DNA of 64,000 nucleotides from JACDHG01 sp963811585 (GCA_963811585.1 CAWERR010000007.1:11406-75405); one strand, 5' to 3'; shown: positions 7,700 to 16,631, counted from the first letter of the stretch. Program-made: numbers and translations. The notes: a model not told the origin generated them from the letters alone.

Positions 7700-9735
7700 T
7701 CAGATGAGCTCAGCGGGATCGACCTGTACGCGCACCGGTGGCAGCTTGCGGCTGCTCCGTGCCGCCTGAAGCTGTCGCAGCGCGCGCGACAAGGCCGGCG
7801 CCGCGGGCGCGGGTGGCCCGGAGCACCAGTCGCGATGCGGGTGTCGCGCGATCGGAGACATCGACCGGGCCGAGCACCTCGACGTAGCGAGGCAGATCGA
7901 GGGCGGCGAGTACGTCGGTCACCGTCTCGGGCGGTGCGGTGATCGTGGCGAGCCGGGCGGCCGGGGTGAGCTCGGCTGACGTGCGGTCGTCGAGCTCTCG
8001 GGAGACGAACCCTGCCGGGTCCCACCGCACCAACGCCTGCAGGGCCGGCGTGGCCGGGTCGCCGACGGCGATGACACGGCCACCGAGCGTCGCCCGGCCG
8101 AACCAGGCTGGCGACGTTGAACCACCGGCGCAGCGCCTCCTCGGTCGCCCGGTAGCCGGGACGGGACAGCGTGAGCCAGGTATCGAGGAGCACGGCGCCG
8201 GCATACCCGCCGGCGACCCTTGGCTCGGCTCCCGGCGTCGCCACTACCAGCGACGGGCGGTCCTCCACCTCATCGAGCACATGGTCCCCTCCTGACGACA
8301 CCACCGGAGTCTGCGGGAATGCCCGGCCCCACTCCTCGGCCGTTCGCAGGGCACCGACCACCGGGGCACGCAGCGCGGTGGCATGGCAGTGGGGGCAACG
8401 CCACGCGTCGGCGACTGCGCCACACCAACGACATTGCGGGGCCTCCGTGGCGGACCCGCGAGACAGCGGCCCGCTGCACCGCTCACACCGCGCCGCGCGC
8501 CAGCAGGAGGCGCAAGCCAGGGCCGGCAAGTAGCCATAGCGCGGTGAGTGCACCAGCACCGGGCCGTCGGTGAGGGCCGCCCGCACAACCTCGAACACTC
8601 GTCGCGGCATCCGGGCCGACGGCGCGACCGCGTCTCGCTCGAGCTCGGCGTCGCTCTCGCCCGTCACGTGCACCTGTGGCGCGTGGTCTCGCACCACCGC
8701 CCGGGGAGCGGTCACGGCAACGGCCCAGCCGGACTGGACCAGTGCCTGGGCCTCCACAGACCTCGACGTCGCCCCGACCAGCGCACCCGCGCCTTCGTGG
8801 TGCGCTCGCAGCAGCAACACCTCCCGTGCATGCGGGTAGGGGGCGCGAGGCTCGGCGTGCAGGTCGTCGCCGTCGTCCCAGATCGCGACCAGACCAAGGT
8901 CGTGCACCGGCGCGAACGCCGCCGCCCGGCTGCCGACGACGATGCGGACAATGCCGCGCGAGACGGCCAGGAAGCTCCGGTAACGAGCGGCCGGCCCGAG
9001 GTCGGCAGACAGGACCACGTGGTGGCCCTCCCCCAGGAGGGCGGTCAACGCGGCGTCGACCCGGCTGATGTCACGGGCGTCCGGCAGGCAGAGCACGCTG
9101 CCGCGCCCGGCCTCCGCGGTCGCTGCCGCAGCCTCCGCGAGACGATCGGGCCACGACTCACCAGGCAGGGCGGTCCAGACGGCGCGCGGGGTGCTGCCAT
9201 CGGCGAGTCGATCGAGCAGGCCGCGGCCGCCGTCGTACGCCGACCATCCCGGGCCTGCACCCTCGAGCGACAAAGGCGGAGGCACGGGCCCAGCCGTGAC
9301 CGCCTCTGCCTCGACACGGCCATGGCGGGGCGGCACGGCCAGCCGGAGTACGTCGGCCACCGTGCCGGCATAGCGATCGGCGACGAGCTGCACGAGGTCA
9401 TGGACGGCCGGCGCGAGCACCGGCTCGGCCGACACGACCTTGCGGAGTGGTGCCAGCCGACCGGGGTGGTCGGACTCGTCGAGGCGCTCGATGAGGAACC
9501 CGCCAACGTCACGCCCGGCGAACCGGACCTTGACCCGGCAGCCGGGCTGGGCCTGCTCGTGGAGCGGCGCGGGCACGGTGTAGTCGAAGGGTCGGTTGAG
9601 GTGCGCCAGCGGCAGGTCAACCAGCACCCGCGCGACCGGGAGCTCCGGCGCCGGACCTGCCACCGGACGCGGCCGTCGGCTGCGGACCTCGCTCTTGAGC
9701 AAGGTCAGCTGCTGGTGGTCCGGTTGCTCCGACAT
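7700..9735 (-). CDS. priA: PriA-like primosomal protein N', helicase motifs degenerate
   Basis: Replication-restart protein with the N-terminal DNA-binding region (RVLVDLPLAHLNRPFDYTVP) and eight zinc cysteines in the CASCW...CERC...CRWC...CPHC block. The Walker A position reads LPGESW, where GSGKT would be expected, and the DEEH box is replaced by WDDGDD. The protein should therefore lack helicase activity, as is known for actinobacterial PriA. Two frameshifts, near 8110 and 7810, disrupt the last third; the corrected C-terminus ends PVRVQVDPAELI. ATG start at 9733-9735. Confidence 0.88.
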
Positions 9736-9776
9736 GACCCGCCATGTCTACCAGCCGAGGCCGACTGCGCCGGAGC

Positions 9777-9814
9777 GCTCAGGAGTGACCTGTGGGCTCA
9801 GGAGTGACCTGTGG
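9777..9814. repeat. 19-bp tandem duplication between metK and priA
   Basis: Two exact head-to-tail copies of GCTCAGGAGTGACCTGTGG occupy 9777-9795 and 9796-9814. A further partial copy of the same bases (ACCTGTGGGCTCAGG) runs into the metK stop. The duplication fills most of the 91-base metK-priA gap. Confidence 0.85.
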
Positions 9815-9826
9815 ACACCTGTGGGC

Positions 9827-11020
9827 TCAGGCGCTGGCGAACGCCTTGAGGGCGTCGACCCGGTCAGTGCGCTCCCAGGTGAACTCGGGCAGCTCGCGGC
9901 CGAAGTGGCCGTAGGCGGCGGTGAGGGCGTAGATCGGGCGTAGCAGGTCGAGGTCACGGATGATCGCCGCCGGCCGGAGGTCGAATACCGACAGCACCGC
10001 CTTGCGGATCACATCGACGTCGACGGTCTCGGTGCCGAAGCAGTCGACGTAGAACCCCACCGGCTGCGCCTTGCCGATCGCGTAGGCGACCTGGACCTCG
10101 CAGCGGCGGGCCAGCCCCGCGGCCACGACGTTCTTGGCGACCCACCTCATCGCGTAGGCGCCCGAACGGTCGACCTTGGACGGGTCCTTGCCGCTGAACG
10201 CGCCACCACCGTGGCGCGCCATCCCTCCGTAGGTGTCGATGATGATCTTGCGGCCGGTCAGACCGGCGTCGCCCATCGGACCGCCCAGCTCGAACCGGCC
10301 GGTCGGATTGACCAGCAGCCGGTAGTCGCTGGAATCGATCTCGAACCGCTGCAGCACCTCGTCGACGACATGCTTCTTGATGTCAGGAGTCAGCATCGCC
10401 TCGATGTCGATGTCGCCGGCGTGCTGGCTCGACACGACCACGGTGTCGACGCGCACCGGGCGGTCACCGTCGTACTCGATCGTCACCTGGGTCTTCCCGT
10501 CAGGACGCAGGTAGGGCATGGTGCCGTCCTTGCGGACCTGGGTGAGCCGCTCCGCCAAGCGGTGCGCCACCATGATCGGCAGCGGCATCAGCTCCGCAGT
10601 CTCGTCGCAGGCATACCCGAACATCAGACCCTGGTCACCAGCGCCCTGCCGGTCCAGTGGGTCCACCGAGTGGTCGTGACGTTCCTCATAGGCATCGTCA
10701 ACGCCCTGCGCAATGTCGGCCGACTGGCTCCCGATCGCTACCTGTACGCCACAGGAGCGCCCGTCGAAGCCCTTGGTCGACGAGTCATAACCGATCCCGA
10801 GGACACACTTGCGCACGATGTCGCTCACCGGCGCATACGCGTTCGTGGTCACCTCGCCGGCCACTACGACGAGACCCGTCGTCAGCAGCGTCTCGACGGC
10901 CACCCGACTGGTCGGATCGTCGGTGAGGAGCGCGTCCAAAATCGAATCACTGATCTGATCAGCGATCTTGTCAGGATGTCCCTCGGTTACGGACTCTGAC
11001 GTGAAAAGGCGACCAGTCAA
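9827..11020 (-). CDS. metK: S-adenosylmethionine synthetase
   Basis: Makes SAM from methionine and ATP. The 397-residue frame is intact and shows EGHPDK (13-18), the GAGDQGLMFGYA active-site loop, and GGGAFSGKDPSKVDRS. I chose the TTG at 11018-11020 because AGGAG lies eight bases upstream and the protein then starts TGRLFTSESVTEGHPDK, as in other MetK proteins. A longer reading to 11170 has no family similarity. Downstream of coaBC with a 52-base gap that shows no SAM riboswitch. Confidence 0.95.
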   Translation of the reverse strand: MTGRLFTSESVTEGHPDKIADQISDSILDALLTDDPTSRVAVETLLTTGLVVVAGEVTTNAYAPVSDIVRKCVLGIGYDSSTKGFDGRSCGVQVAIGSQSADIAQGVDDAYEERHDHSVDPLDRQGAGDQGLMFGYACDETAELMPLPIMVAHRLAERLTQVRKDGTMPYLRPDGKTQVTIEYDGDRPVRVDTVVVSSQHAGDIDIEAMLTPDIKKHVVDEVLQRFEIDSSDYRLLVNPTGRFELGGPMGDAGLTGRKIIIDTYGGMARHGGGAFSGKDPSKVDRSGAYAMRWVAKNVVAAGLARRCEVQVAYAIGKAQPVGFYVDCFGTETVDVDVIRKAVLSVFDLRPAAIIRDLDLLRPIYALTAAYGHFGRELPEFTWERTDRVDALKAFASA

Positions 11021-11072
11021 GGTGAACTCTCCTTGGCGTGCTGGGGATGGGCTGCAGGCAAGCGTAACCGGA

Positions 11073-12410
11073 TCAGGACGGCTCCTCGGCCACGGTCTCG
11101 TCATCCGCGCGAGGCAGCCGCGAAGCGACCTGATCCCACACGGCGTGGGCGAGGTCGGTCTTCGAGCCATGGGGAACTGCTGTCTCGGACCCGTCGGCGG
11201 ACAGTATGACGGCCTCGTTGTCGTCGTCGCCGAACACCGCTCCCCCGCTCACGTCGTTGACAACGAGCAGGTCACAGCCCTTGCGGCGCAGTTTGGCGCG
11301 CCCGTGGTCGAGGACGCCACCGTCGGGGTCGCCGGTCTCGGCTGCGAAGCCCACGAGCACCGGCAACGACGCCTTCGCGCGCTGGCGCACCAGCGCGGCC
11401 AGGACGTCGGTCGTCTCGACGAGCTCGATCGTCGGGGCTGCACCGTCGGGACGCTTCTTGATCTTGTGAACGGTGGGCGAGACAGGGCGGAAGTCGGCGG
11501 GGGCGGCCGCCATGACGACGGCATCGGCGTGGCTGGCGACGTCACCCACCGCAGTTCCGAGCTCGCCTGTCGACGTGACATGGACGACCTTCACACCAGC
11601 GGGGTCGGGCAGCGCCACGTTGGCCGCGATCAGGACGACCTCAGCTCCGCGGTTGGCAGCGGTCGAAGCCAGGGCGTAGCCCTGCTTGCCGGACGAGCTG
11701 TTGCCAAGGAAACGGACCGGGTCGAGGTGCTCGCGCGTCCCACCGGCGGTCACCACGACGAGTCGGCCGGCCAGGTCATCGACCCGGGATGCCGCCCCGC
11801 CAGCGAGCGCGGCGTTGCCGAGGAACCGACGCGAGAACGCGAAGATGTCGGCCGGGTCGGGCAGTCGCCCCGGTCCGGTGTCGGCCCCGGTCAGCCGTCC
11901 GCGCGCCGGCGGTATGACGATCGCGCCACGGCCGCGGAGCGTGTCGGCGTTCGCCTGCGTTGCCGGGTGCTCCCACATCTCTGTGTGCATGGCTGGTGCG
12001 TAGATGATGGGGCACCGCGCGGTCAGCAGCGTCGCGGTCAGGAGGTCGTCGGCCCGGCCGTGAGCAGCCCTGGCCAGCAGGTCGGCGGTGGCGGGCGCGA
12101 CGACTACAAGATCTGCGGCCTGGCCGAGCGACACGTGTGGTACCGACGCGACGTCGTCGAACACGGATCCCGAGACGGGCTTGCCTGACAGTGCTTCCCA
12201 GGTGGCCGCGCCGACAAACCGAAGCGCCGCCTCGGTCGGTATGACGGTGACGTCGTGTCCCGACTCGGTGAAAAGGCGCAGCAGCTCGCAGGCCTTATAC
12301 GCAGCGATGCCGCCACTCACGCCGAGTATGACGCGAGGGCGGCGGTCGGCCAGATGACTTCCAGACGACTCAGTGGTGCCCGACAGCGGGGTTCCCGACA
12401 TCTCGGTCAT
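11073..12410 (-). CDS. coaBC: Bifunctional phosphopantothenoylcysteine decarboxylase/synthetase
   Basis: Two consecutive steps of coenzyme A synthesis. The N-terminal flavin-dependent CoaC domain has VSGGIAAYKA and PAMHTEMW, the PxMNxxMW motif with His where Asn is usual. The C-terminal CoaB synthetase has TREHLDPVRFLGNSSSG and the KIKK segment. The 445 residues include about 25 extra N-terminal residues, so an internal start is possible. Frame intact, between rpoZ and metK as in mycobacteria and streptomycetes. Confidence 0.94.
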   Translation of the reverse strand: MTEMSGTPLSGTTESSGSHLADRRPRVILGVSGGIAAYKACELLRLFTESGHDVTVIPTEAALRFVGAATWEALSGKPVSGSVFDDVASVPHVSLGQAADLVVVAPATADLLARAAHGRADDLLTATLLTARCPIIYAPAMHTEMWEHPATQANADTLRGRGAIVIPPARGRLTGADTGPGRLPDPADIFAFSRRFLGNAALAGGAASRVDDLAGRLVVVTAGGTREHLDPVRFLGNSSSGKQGYALASTAANRGAEVVLIAANVALPDPAGVKVVHVTSTGELGTAVGDVASHADAVVMAAAPADFRPVSPTVHKIKKRPDGAAPTIELVETTDVLAALVRQRAKASLPVLVGFAAETGDPDGGVLDHGRAKLRRKGCDLLVVNDVSGGAVFGDDDNEAVILSADGSETAVPHGSKTDLAHAVWDQVASRLPRADDETVAEEPS

Positions 12411-12450
12411 GGTCTCGTCAGGTCCCCGCTAGCTGGTCGTCGGCGGCGAC

Positions 12451-12723
12451 TCAAGCCTCTTCGGGCTCGATGTCCTCGCAGGTCAGCTTGTCGGCGTTGA
12501 TCTCGCGCAGGGCGATCGACAGGGGCTTCTCCTGCACGTGGGTGTCGACGAGCGGACCGACGTACTCGAGCAGCCCTTCGCCGAGCTGCGAGTAGTAGGC
12601 GTTGATCTGGCGGGCCCGCTTCGCGGAGTACAGCACCAGCTTGTACTTGGAGTCGGTCTTCTCGAGCAGGGAGTCGATCGGGGGGTTGGTGATCCCCTCG
12701 GCGACGGGCAGGGAGCCTGACAC
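12451..12723 (-). CDS. rpoZ: RNA polymerase omega subunit
   Basis: A 90-residue protein with the omega core: TNPPIDSLLEKTDSKYKLV and SAKRARQIN, followed by the acidic C-terminus CEDIEPEEA. It helps beta-prime fold into the core enzyme. It lies in the conserved gmk-rpoZ-coaBC order. The ATG at 12721-12723 gives the typical actinobacterial omega length. Confidence 0.95.
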   Translation of the reverse strand: MSGSLPVAEGITNPPIDSLLEKTDSKYKLVLYSAKRARQINAYYSQLGEGLLEYVGPLVDTHVQEKPLSIALREINADKLTCEDIEPEEA

Positions 12724-12800
12724 GCAGATGCCTCATTCACAGGGTTGGGGTGGCTCTCCGGCGGGCCCCGAACAGGGACCGCGATGGTCGAGAACCGCGG

Positions 12801-13385
12801 CTAACGCATCAATCCTACCAACTGGTCTGCTGCAGCGTGAACTTCTGTGTTGACCACGGTGGCGTCAAACTCCTTCTCAGCAGCCATTTCGACGATCGCC
12901 GTCTCCAGCCGCCGGGCCCGCTCCTCGTCGGTTTCGGTGCCCCGTCCAATCAGCCTGCGCACGAGCTCGTCCCACGATGGCGGAGCCAGGAACACGAAGA
13001 ACGCGTCCGGCATCGACTCCTTCACCTGCCGCGCGCCCTGGAGGTCGATCTCGAGCAGAGCGTGGCGATCGTGCGCAAGCGCCTCCTCGACCGGGCGGCG
13101 CGGGGTTCCATAGCGTGCGGCGCGGTGCACCACCGCCCACTCGAGGAACTCGTCTCCGGCGACCATCTCGTCGAAGCGCGCATCGTCGACGAACCAGTAG
13201 TGCACACCGTTGCGCTCCCCGTGACGGGGCGGACGTGTCGTCACCGATACCGAGATCCAGACATCGGTGTAGTGGTCGCGGATGTACGACGAAACCGATC
13301 CTTTGCCGACAGCAGTTGGACCTGCAAGGACGGTCAACCGACTCCGCGACGGAGTCTGTCCCTCGTCAGCGCTGCTCAAACTCAC
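12801..13385 (-). CDS. gmk: Guanylate kinase
   Basis: Phosphorylates GMP to GDP. The P-loop is GPTAVGKGS (22-30), followed by the GMP-binding region SVSVTTRPPRHGERNGVHY and EIDLQGARQVK. The 194 residues are a normal length. The ATG at 13383-13385 lies 20 bases inside the end of mihF, so the two are translationally coupled. No break in frame. Confidence 0.95.
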   Translation of the reverse strand: MSLSSADEGQTPSRSRLTVLAGPTAVGKGSVSSYIRDHYTDVWISVSVTTRPPRHGERNGVHYWFVDDARFDEMVAGDEFLEWAVVHRAARYGTPRRPVEEALAHDRHALLEIDLQGARQVKESMPDAFFVFLAPPSWDELVRRLIGRGTETDEERARRLETAIVEMAAEKEFDATVVNTEVHAAADQLVGLMR

Positions 13386-13683
13386 GCTCGAGCGCGACGA
13401 CCTGGTTGGCGCCGAGGCCGCGCACTCGTCGGGACTCCGAGATGTGCAGTCGCTCCATCATCGTCTTAGCGCGGACCTTCCCCACGCCTGGCATGGCTTG
13501 GAGGAGGTCCACGACCTTCATCTTCGCTACGACCTCGTTCGTCTCGGCAGCTTTCAGCACCTCGGGCAGCGATGCCCCCGAGTGCTTGAGACGGTTCTTC
13601 ACCTCGGCACGCTCACGGCGTACTCGGGCCGCCTTCTCCAACGCCGCACGGCGCTGCTCGACGGTCAACTCAGGCACAGGCAC
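13366..13683 (-). CDS. mihF: Actinobacterial integration host factor mIHF
   Basis: Nucleoid-associated DNA-binding protein specific to actinobacteria. The protein reads PVPELTVEQRRAALEKA, then the helix-two-turn-helix region with MPGVGKVRAKTMMERL and RRVRGLG, all typical of mIHF. Of two GTG codons I chose 13681-13683: AAGGAGG lies eight bases upstream, and the resulting 105-residue protein aligns with the known mycobacterial start, whereas the earlier GTG is only two bases from the Shine-Dalgarno. Directly upstream of gmk as in other actinobacteria. Confidence 0.94.
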   Translation of the reverse strand: MPVPELTVEQRRAALEKAARVRRERAEVKNRLKHSGASLPEVLKAAETNEVVAKMKVVDLLQAMPGVGKVRAKTMMERLHISESRRVRGLGANQVVALEREFEQR

Positions 13684-13781
13684 AGTCACAACCTCCTTCC
13701 GCTCCTGATGAGGCATGACCAGCACTCGCGACACTAGCGCCGTAGCGCCGTCGAGGGGAAGTGCGCAGCATGTTCGGCCGG

Positions 13782-14399
13782 TCAGCAGCGGCTGCGGAAG
13801 TCCTCATCGATCGCCGTGCCCGCAGCTGTGAACGCGGGATCGCTGAGCTTTGTCGAGAGGTCCACTATCTGCTGCCGCTGGTCCGGTGTCCATGAGCCAG
13901 CGTGCGAGGTAAGGAATTCGGGGTCCTGGAACTGCTCGAACGTGATGTCGAGCTCATCGAGCAGGTCCTGCACGGACTGCATGCCGCTGACGAACGTGTC
14001 GAAGTCGTCGGTCACCTCGTTGGGGGCGATCGGTTTGAGCTCTTGCAAACCAGTGACCATGTCATTCAGGTTGTCGTCGGACATCGAGCCGGCCTGAAGG
14101 TTGGTGAACTGGGTTTGGATGAGCCCCATTTTCTCGCAGTACGTCGACTCGCCGCCCTGGGTCGTCTCAGTCGGCTGCCCGCTGGTCGTGTCGTCCGTCG
14201 GAGGCGTGCAGCCGTCGACAAGCAAGGCTGAGCATGGGGGCTCAGGCGAGTCGTTGGCGACCAGGACGACGGCGAGGACGCCTCCCGCCACGAGGACCAC
14301 GATCGCGGCGATAGCCACGACGAACGGCGCCCTGCTGCGGCCAGGGCTCGGTGCCCCGCCGGGAGCGGCCGGCGGGCGCGGATCAGCCGGATAGCTCAT
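13782..14399 (-). CDS. Membrane-anchored exported protein, paralogue 5 of cluster
   Basis: Function unknown. The 205 residues comprise a short proline-rich cytoplasmic stretch, one membrane segment (about 25-47), a Thr/Cys-containing linker, and an extracytoplasmic domain beginning with TYCEKM. That domain carries the family pattern seen in the four upstream genes: a YC near its start, APNEVTDDFD in the middle and a cysteine close to the end. It is the most diverged copy, with an extra insertion (FEQFQDPEFLTSHAG). Last of five genes, 98 bases before mihF. Confidence 0.8.
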   Translation of the reverse strand: MSYPADPRPPAAPGGAPSPGRSRAPFVVAIAAIVVLVAGGVLAVVLVANDSPEPPCSALLVDGCTPPTDDTTSGQPTETTQGGESTYCEKMGLIQTQFTNLQAGSMSDDNLNDMVTGLQELKPIAPNEVTDDFDTFVSGMQSVQDLLDELDITFEQFQDPEFLTSHAGSWTPDQRQQIVDLSTKLSDPAFTAAGTAIDEDFRSRC

Positions 14400-14409
14400 C
14401 GGCGGTCCT

Positions 14410-15006
14410 TCAAGGAGTTGGGATCTCGAGCGTCAGGTCGCAGTTGTCCTCGGCGTCGTTGGCGATGACCTGGAGGGCGTTGAAGGCCTGGATCGCTGAG
14501 GCCAGGTCTGGAGTCGCGCCACTCGCGTCATCGATGAACTTGGTGATCGCTGACCAGTCGTCGGCGACGGCCTCGGGAGCGATGTCTCCGATCGCGAGCA
14601 ACCGGTCGAACATCGCCGGGTCTGCACCCGACAACGCCGAAGACAGGTCTCCGTCGTCGGTGACGTCCCGAAGCTCGGCGCAGTACTCCGCCCGGTTGTC
14701 GTCGTCCTCGCCGCGGAGCAGGAAGAAGGCAGCGCCACCCGCAACGATCAGCGCCAGCACGATGGCGACCCCGATGTAGATCGGGGTCCGGTTGGTGCCG
14801 TGCTGGATCTCATGCGGAAGCAGCTGCTGCTGCGGATACACGCCGCCGGGTGTGAACCCTGATCCCGGGGCAAAGTTCGGAGGCTGGTCGTGGCCACCAT
14901 GCGAAGGCTGGCCGTAGGGCGGGCCCTGGTACGGCGGTGGCCCCTGGTTCGGTGGTGGGCCTTGCCCTGCACCCTGGTCGCCCGGGTTGCCTTGCTGGTC
15001 AGACAT
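14410..15006 (-). CDS. Membrane-anchored exported protein, paralogue 4 of cluster
   Basis: Function unknown. The 198 residues comprise a cytoplasmic Pro/Gln/Gly-rich N-terminus (1-70), one membrane segment (about 75-97), and an extracytoplasmic domain starting EYCAELRD. This is followed by IAPEAVADDWSAI and a final NCDL cysteine. I chose the ATG at 15004-15006, which has GGAAGG seven bases upstream. A GTG 21 bases earlier abuts the stop of paralogue 3 and has no ribosome-binding site. Confidence 0.8.
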   Translation of the reverse strand: MSDQQGNPGDQGAGQGPPPNQGPPPYQGPPYGQPSHGGHDQPPNFAPGSGFTPGGVYPQQQLLPHEIQHGTNRTPIYIGVAIVLALIVAGGAAFFLLRGEDDDNRAEYCAELRDVTDDGDLSSALSGADPAMFDRLLAIGDIAPEAVADDWSAITKFIDDASGATPDLASAIQAFNALQVIANDAEDNCDLTLEIPTP

Positions 15007-15027
15007 CCCTCCCCCTTCCCGGGTCAC

Positions 15028-15705
15028 TCACTCGGCTTCAGTTGCGTCTGGGGTGATGTCGCACTCCGCGACTGCATAGTCCTGGATGTTCTGGACGGCT
15101 GTTGAAGGATCTGTCCCGTCGCCTTCGACCGCACTGATCAGCACGTCGTAGTCGTCTTTCAGCTCGTCTGGGGCAAGCTCTTTGAAGGTCTCCAACTCGT
15201 CGATGAGCTTGGCCTCGTCACCCGGTTGCGGGTTGTCGAACTCGTTGCTCTCGGCGTTCTTGCGGAAGCGCTCGCAGAACGTCTCGCCAGTCGTCTCATT
15301 GCCCTTGTCATCATCGGAGTCGCCGTCGCTGCCGATGACGAGCGCAGCAGTCAGCCCGCCGGCAGCGAGCACGAGTGCGGCAACGAGGATGCCGACGATC
15401 AGTGCGGTGCTGCGCTTCTTCGGCGGAGGCGGTGGGTTGTAACCACCGGGATAGCCAGGACCGCCGCCGTAAGGGGGAGGGCCACCTCCGTATGGCGGTT
15501 GCCCACCTCCGGGCGGCGGTGTGCCGCCTCCGTACTGGGGCTGGCCGTAGCCCGGTTGCTGCGGTGGTGGTTGGCCGCCGTACTCGGGAGGTCCGTTGCC
15601 CGGTTGCTGCGGTGGTGGTTGGCCTCCGTACTCGGGAGGTCCGTTTCCGGGAGGTGGTTCGCTGCCGTACTCAGGAGGTCCACTTCCGGGGGGTGGTTGC
15701 GTCAT
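15028..15705 (-). CDS. Membrane-anchored exported protein, paralogue 3 of cluster
   Basis: Function unknown. The 225 residues comprise a long cytoplasmic Pro/Gly/Tyr-rich tail (1-95) with repeated PPEYGGQPPP units, KKR before one membrane segment (about 99-124), an acidic linker, and an extracytoplasmic domain starting TFCERFRKNAES. The domain continues LAPDELKDDYD and NIQDYAVAECD. The domain is clearly close to that of paralogue 1 (EYCDRFRENAES, VAPDELQDDYD, NIQDYAVDNCD), so one is membrane-anchored and the other is a lipoprotein with the same head. Confidence 0.85.
   Translation of the reverse strand: MTQPPPGSGPPEYGSEPPPGNGPPEYGGQPPPQQPGNGPPEYGGQPPPQQPGYGQPQYGGGTPPPGGGQPPYGGGPPPYGGGPGYPGGYNPPPPPKKRSTALIVGILVAALVLAAGGLTAALVIGSDGDSDDDKGNETTGETFCERFRKNAESNEFDNPQPGDEAKLIDELETFKELAPDELKDDYDVLISAVEGDGTDPSTAVQNIQDYAVAECDITPDATEAE
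15551..15646. repeat. 48-bp in-frame tandem repeat in paralogue 3
   Basis: Two 48-bp units (15551-15598 and 15599-15646) differ at two positions and encode a 16-residue Pro/Gly unit twice. They explain the length of the cytoplasmic tail and are a likely site of length variation between strains. Confidence 0.85.
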
Positions 15706-15781
15706 GTGCGTACTGTACGGCGCGAAGGGTGCAGAATCCGACCGTCCTGCTACCGCAGTGGGTGGCGGTAGTCAGCGCAGC

Positions 15782-16132
15782 TCAGACCCCCATGTCGACG
15801 TCGCAGTCGTCCTGTGCGTTCTCGCCGATGTTGGTGAAAGCTCCCTCGAACTCAGCCTGGTCGACGTCGTCTACATTGCCCTCCCGCAGAGCAGTGAAGC
15901 CGTCGATCACGACTTGGTAGTCGTCCTGCAAGTCATCGGGCGCGTTCGACTCGAGGTCTTCGAGGACCTCGAGCAACTTGTCCTGGCCGTCCTCGGTGTT
16001 GGCGTCAACCTCGCTGAGGCCTTGGTCCTCGTCGTAGTCCTTCAGCTTGTCGCAGTACCCGCTGCCGCTACAGGCAGAGAGTGAGCCAACAGCCATGATC
16101 GTGACCGCGGCCAGTGATGCTATGCGCTTCAT
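15782..16132 (-). CDS. Putative lipoprotein, paralogue 2 of cluster
   Basis: Function unknown. The 116 residues start with a lipoprotein signal peptide ending in the lipobox LSAC (Cys 21), followed by GYCDKLKDYD, NAPDDLQDDYQ and a terminal DDCDVDMG. These match the family pattern of first cysteine, APD-[DE]-L-x-DDY, and a final cysteine before Asp. The mature protein is very acidic. Small spacing to both neighbours suggests co-transcription. Confidence 0.82.
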   Translation of the reverse strand: MKRIASLAAVTIMAVGSLSACSGSGYCDKLKDYDEDQGLSEVDANTEDGQDKLLEVLEDLESNAPDDLQDDYQVVIDGFTALREGNVDDVDQAEFEGAFTNIGENAQDDCDVDMGV

Positions 16133-16153
16133 CTTGGTCCTCTCAGAGCTCGG

Positions 16154-16480
16154 TCAGGAGCCCTCAATGGTGACGTCACAGTTGTCGACCGCGTAGTCCT
16201 GGATGTTCTTCACGGCATCGGTCGGGTCCTCGCCCTGGCCCTCGGCGGCAGCGATCAACGTGTCGTAGTCATCCTGCAGCTCATCGGGGGCGACGTCTTT
16301 GAACTTTCGGAGCTCTTCTTGGATCTTCTCGATGTCGCTTCCGTCAATGTCGTCGAACTCGTCGCTCTCGGCATTCTCACGGAACCTGTCGCAGTACTCG
16401 CTGCCGTCGCCGCCGCTGCATGCGCTGAGTGTCGCGACGCTGAACACCGCGACCGCAACCAAAGATCCAACTCGGTTCAT
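16154..16480 (-). CDS. Putative lipoprotein, paralogue 1 of cluster
   Basis: Function unknown. The 108 residues start with a lipoprotein signal peptide ending in LSAC (Cys 21) and a short SGGDGS linker. The acidic, mainly helical domain has EYCDRFRENAES, VAPDELQDDYD and NIQDYAVDNCD. I chose the ATG at 16478-16480, preceded by GAGGGAG; a longer reading to 16585 adds 35 residues that would hide the signal peptide. First gene of the five-paralogue cluster, 322 bases downstream of pyrF. Confidence 0.85.
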   Translation of the reverse strand: MNRVGSLVAVAVFSVATLSACSGGDGSEYCDRFRENAESDEFDDIDGSDIEKIQEELRKFKDVAPDELQDDYDTLIAAAEGQGEDPTDAVKNIQDYAVDNCDVTIEGS

Positions 16481-16631
16481 CTGCACTCCCTCGTCGGAGG
16501 CGAGAGACGCGGCCCCCTCGATGACGGGCCACGGACAACGCAACATGGCCACCGACGGGGCCACCCTTTCACGTCTAGGTGTCAAGAACCATGCAACACG
16601 GCGCGTCGTGCGAGTGATCGATCCTCACGGT

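Noticed and set aside
11021..11072. SAM riboswitch upstream of metK
   Set aside because: Only 52 bases separate metK from coaBC, and no SAM aptamer motifs are seen.
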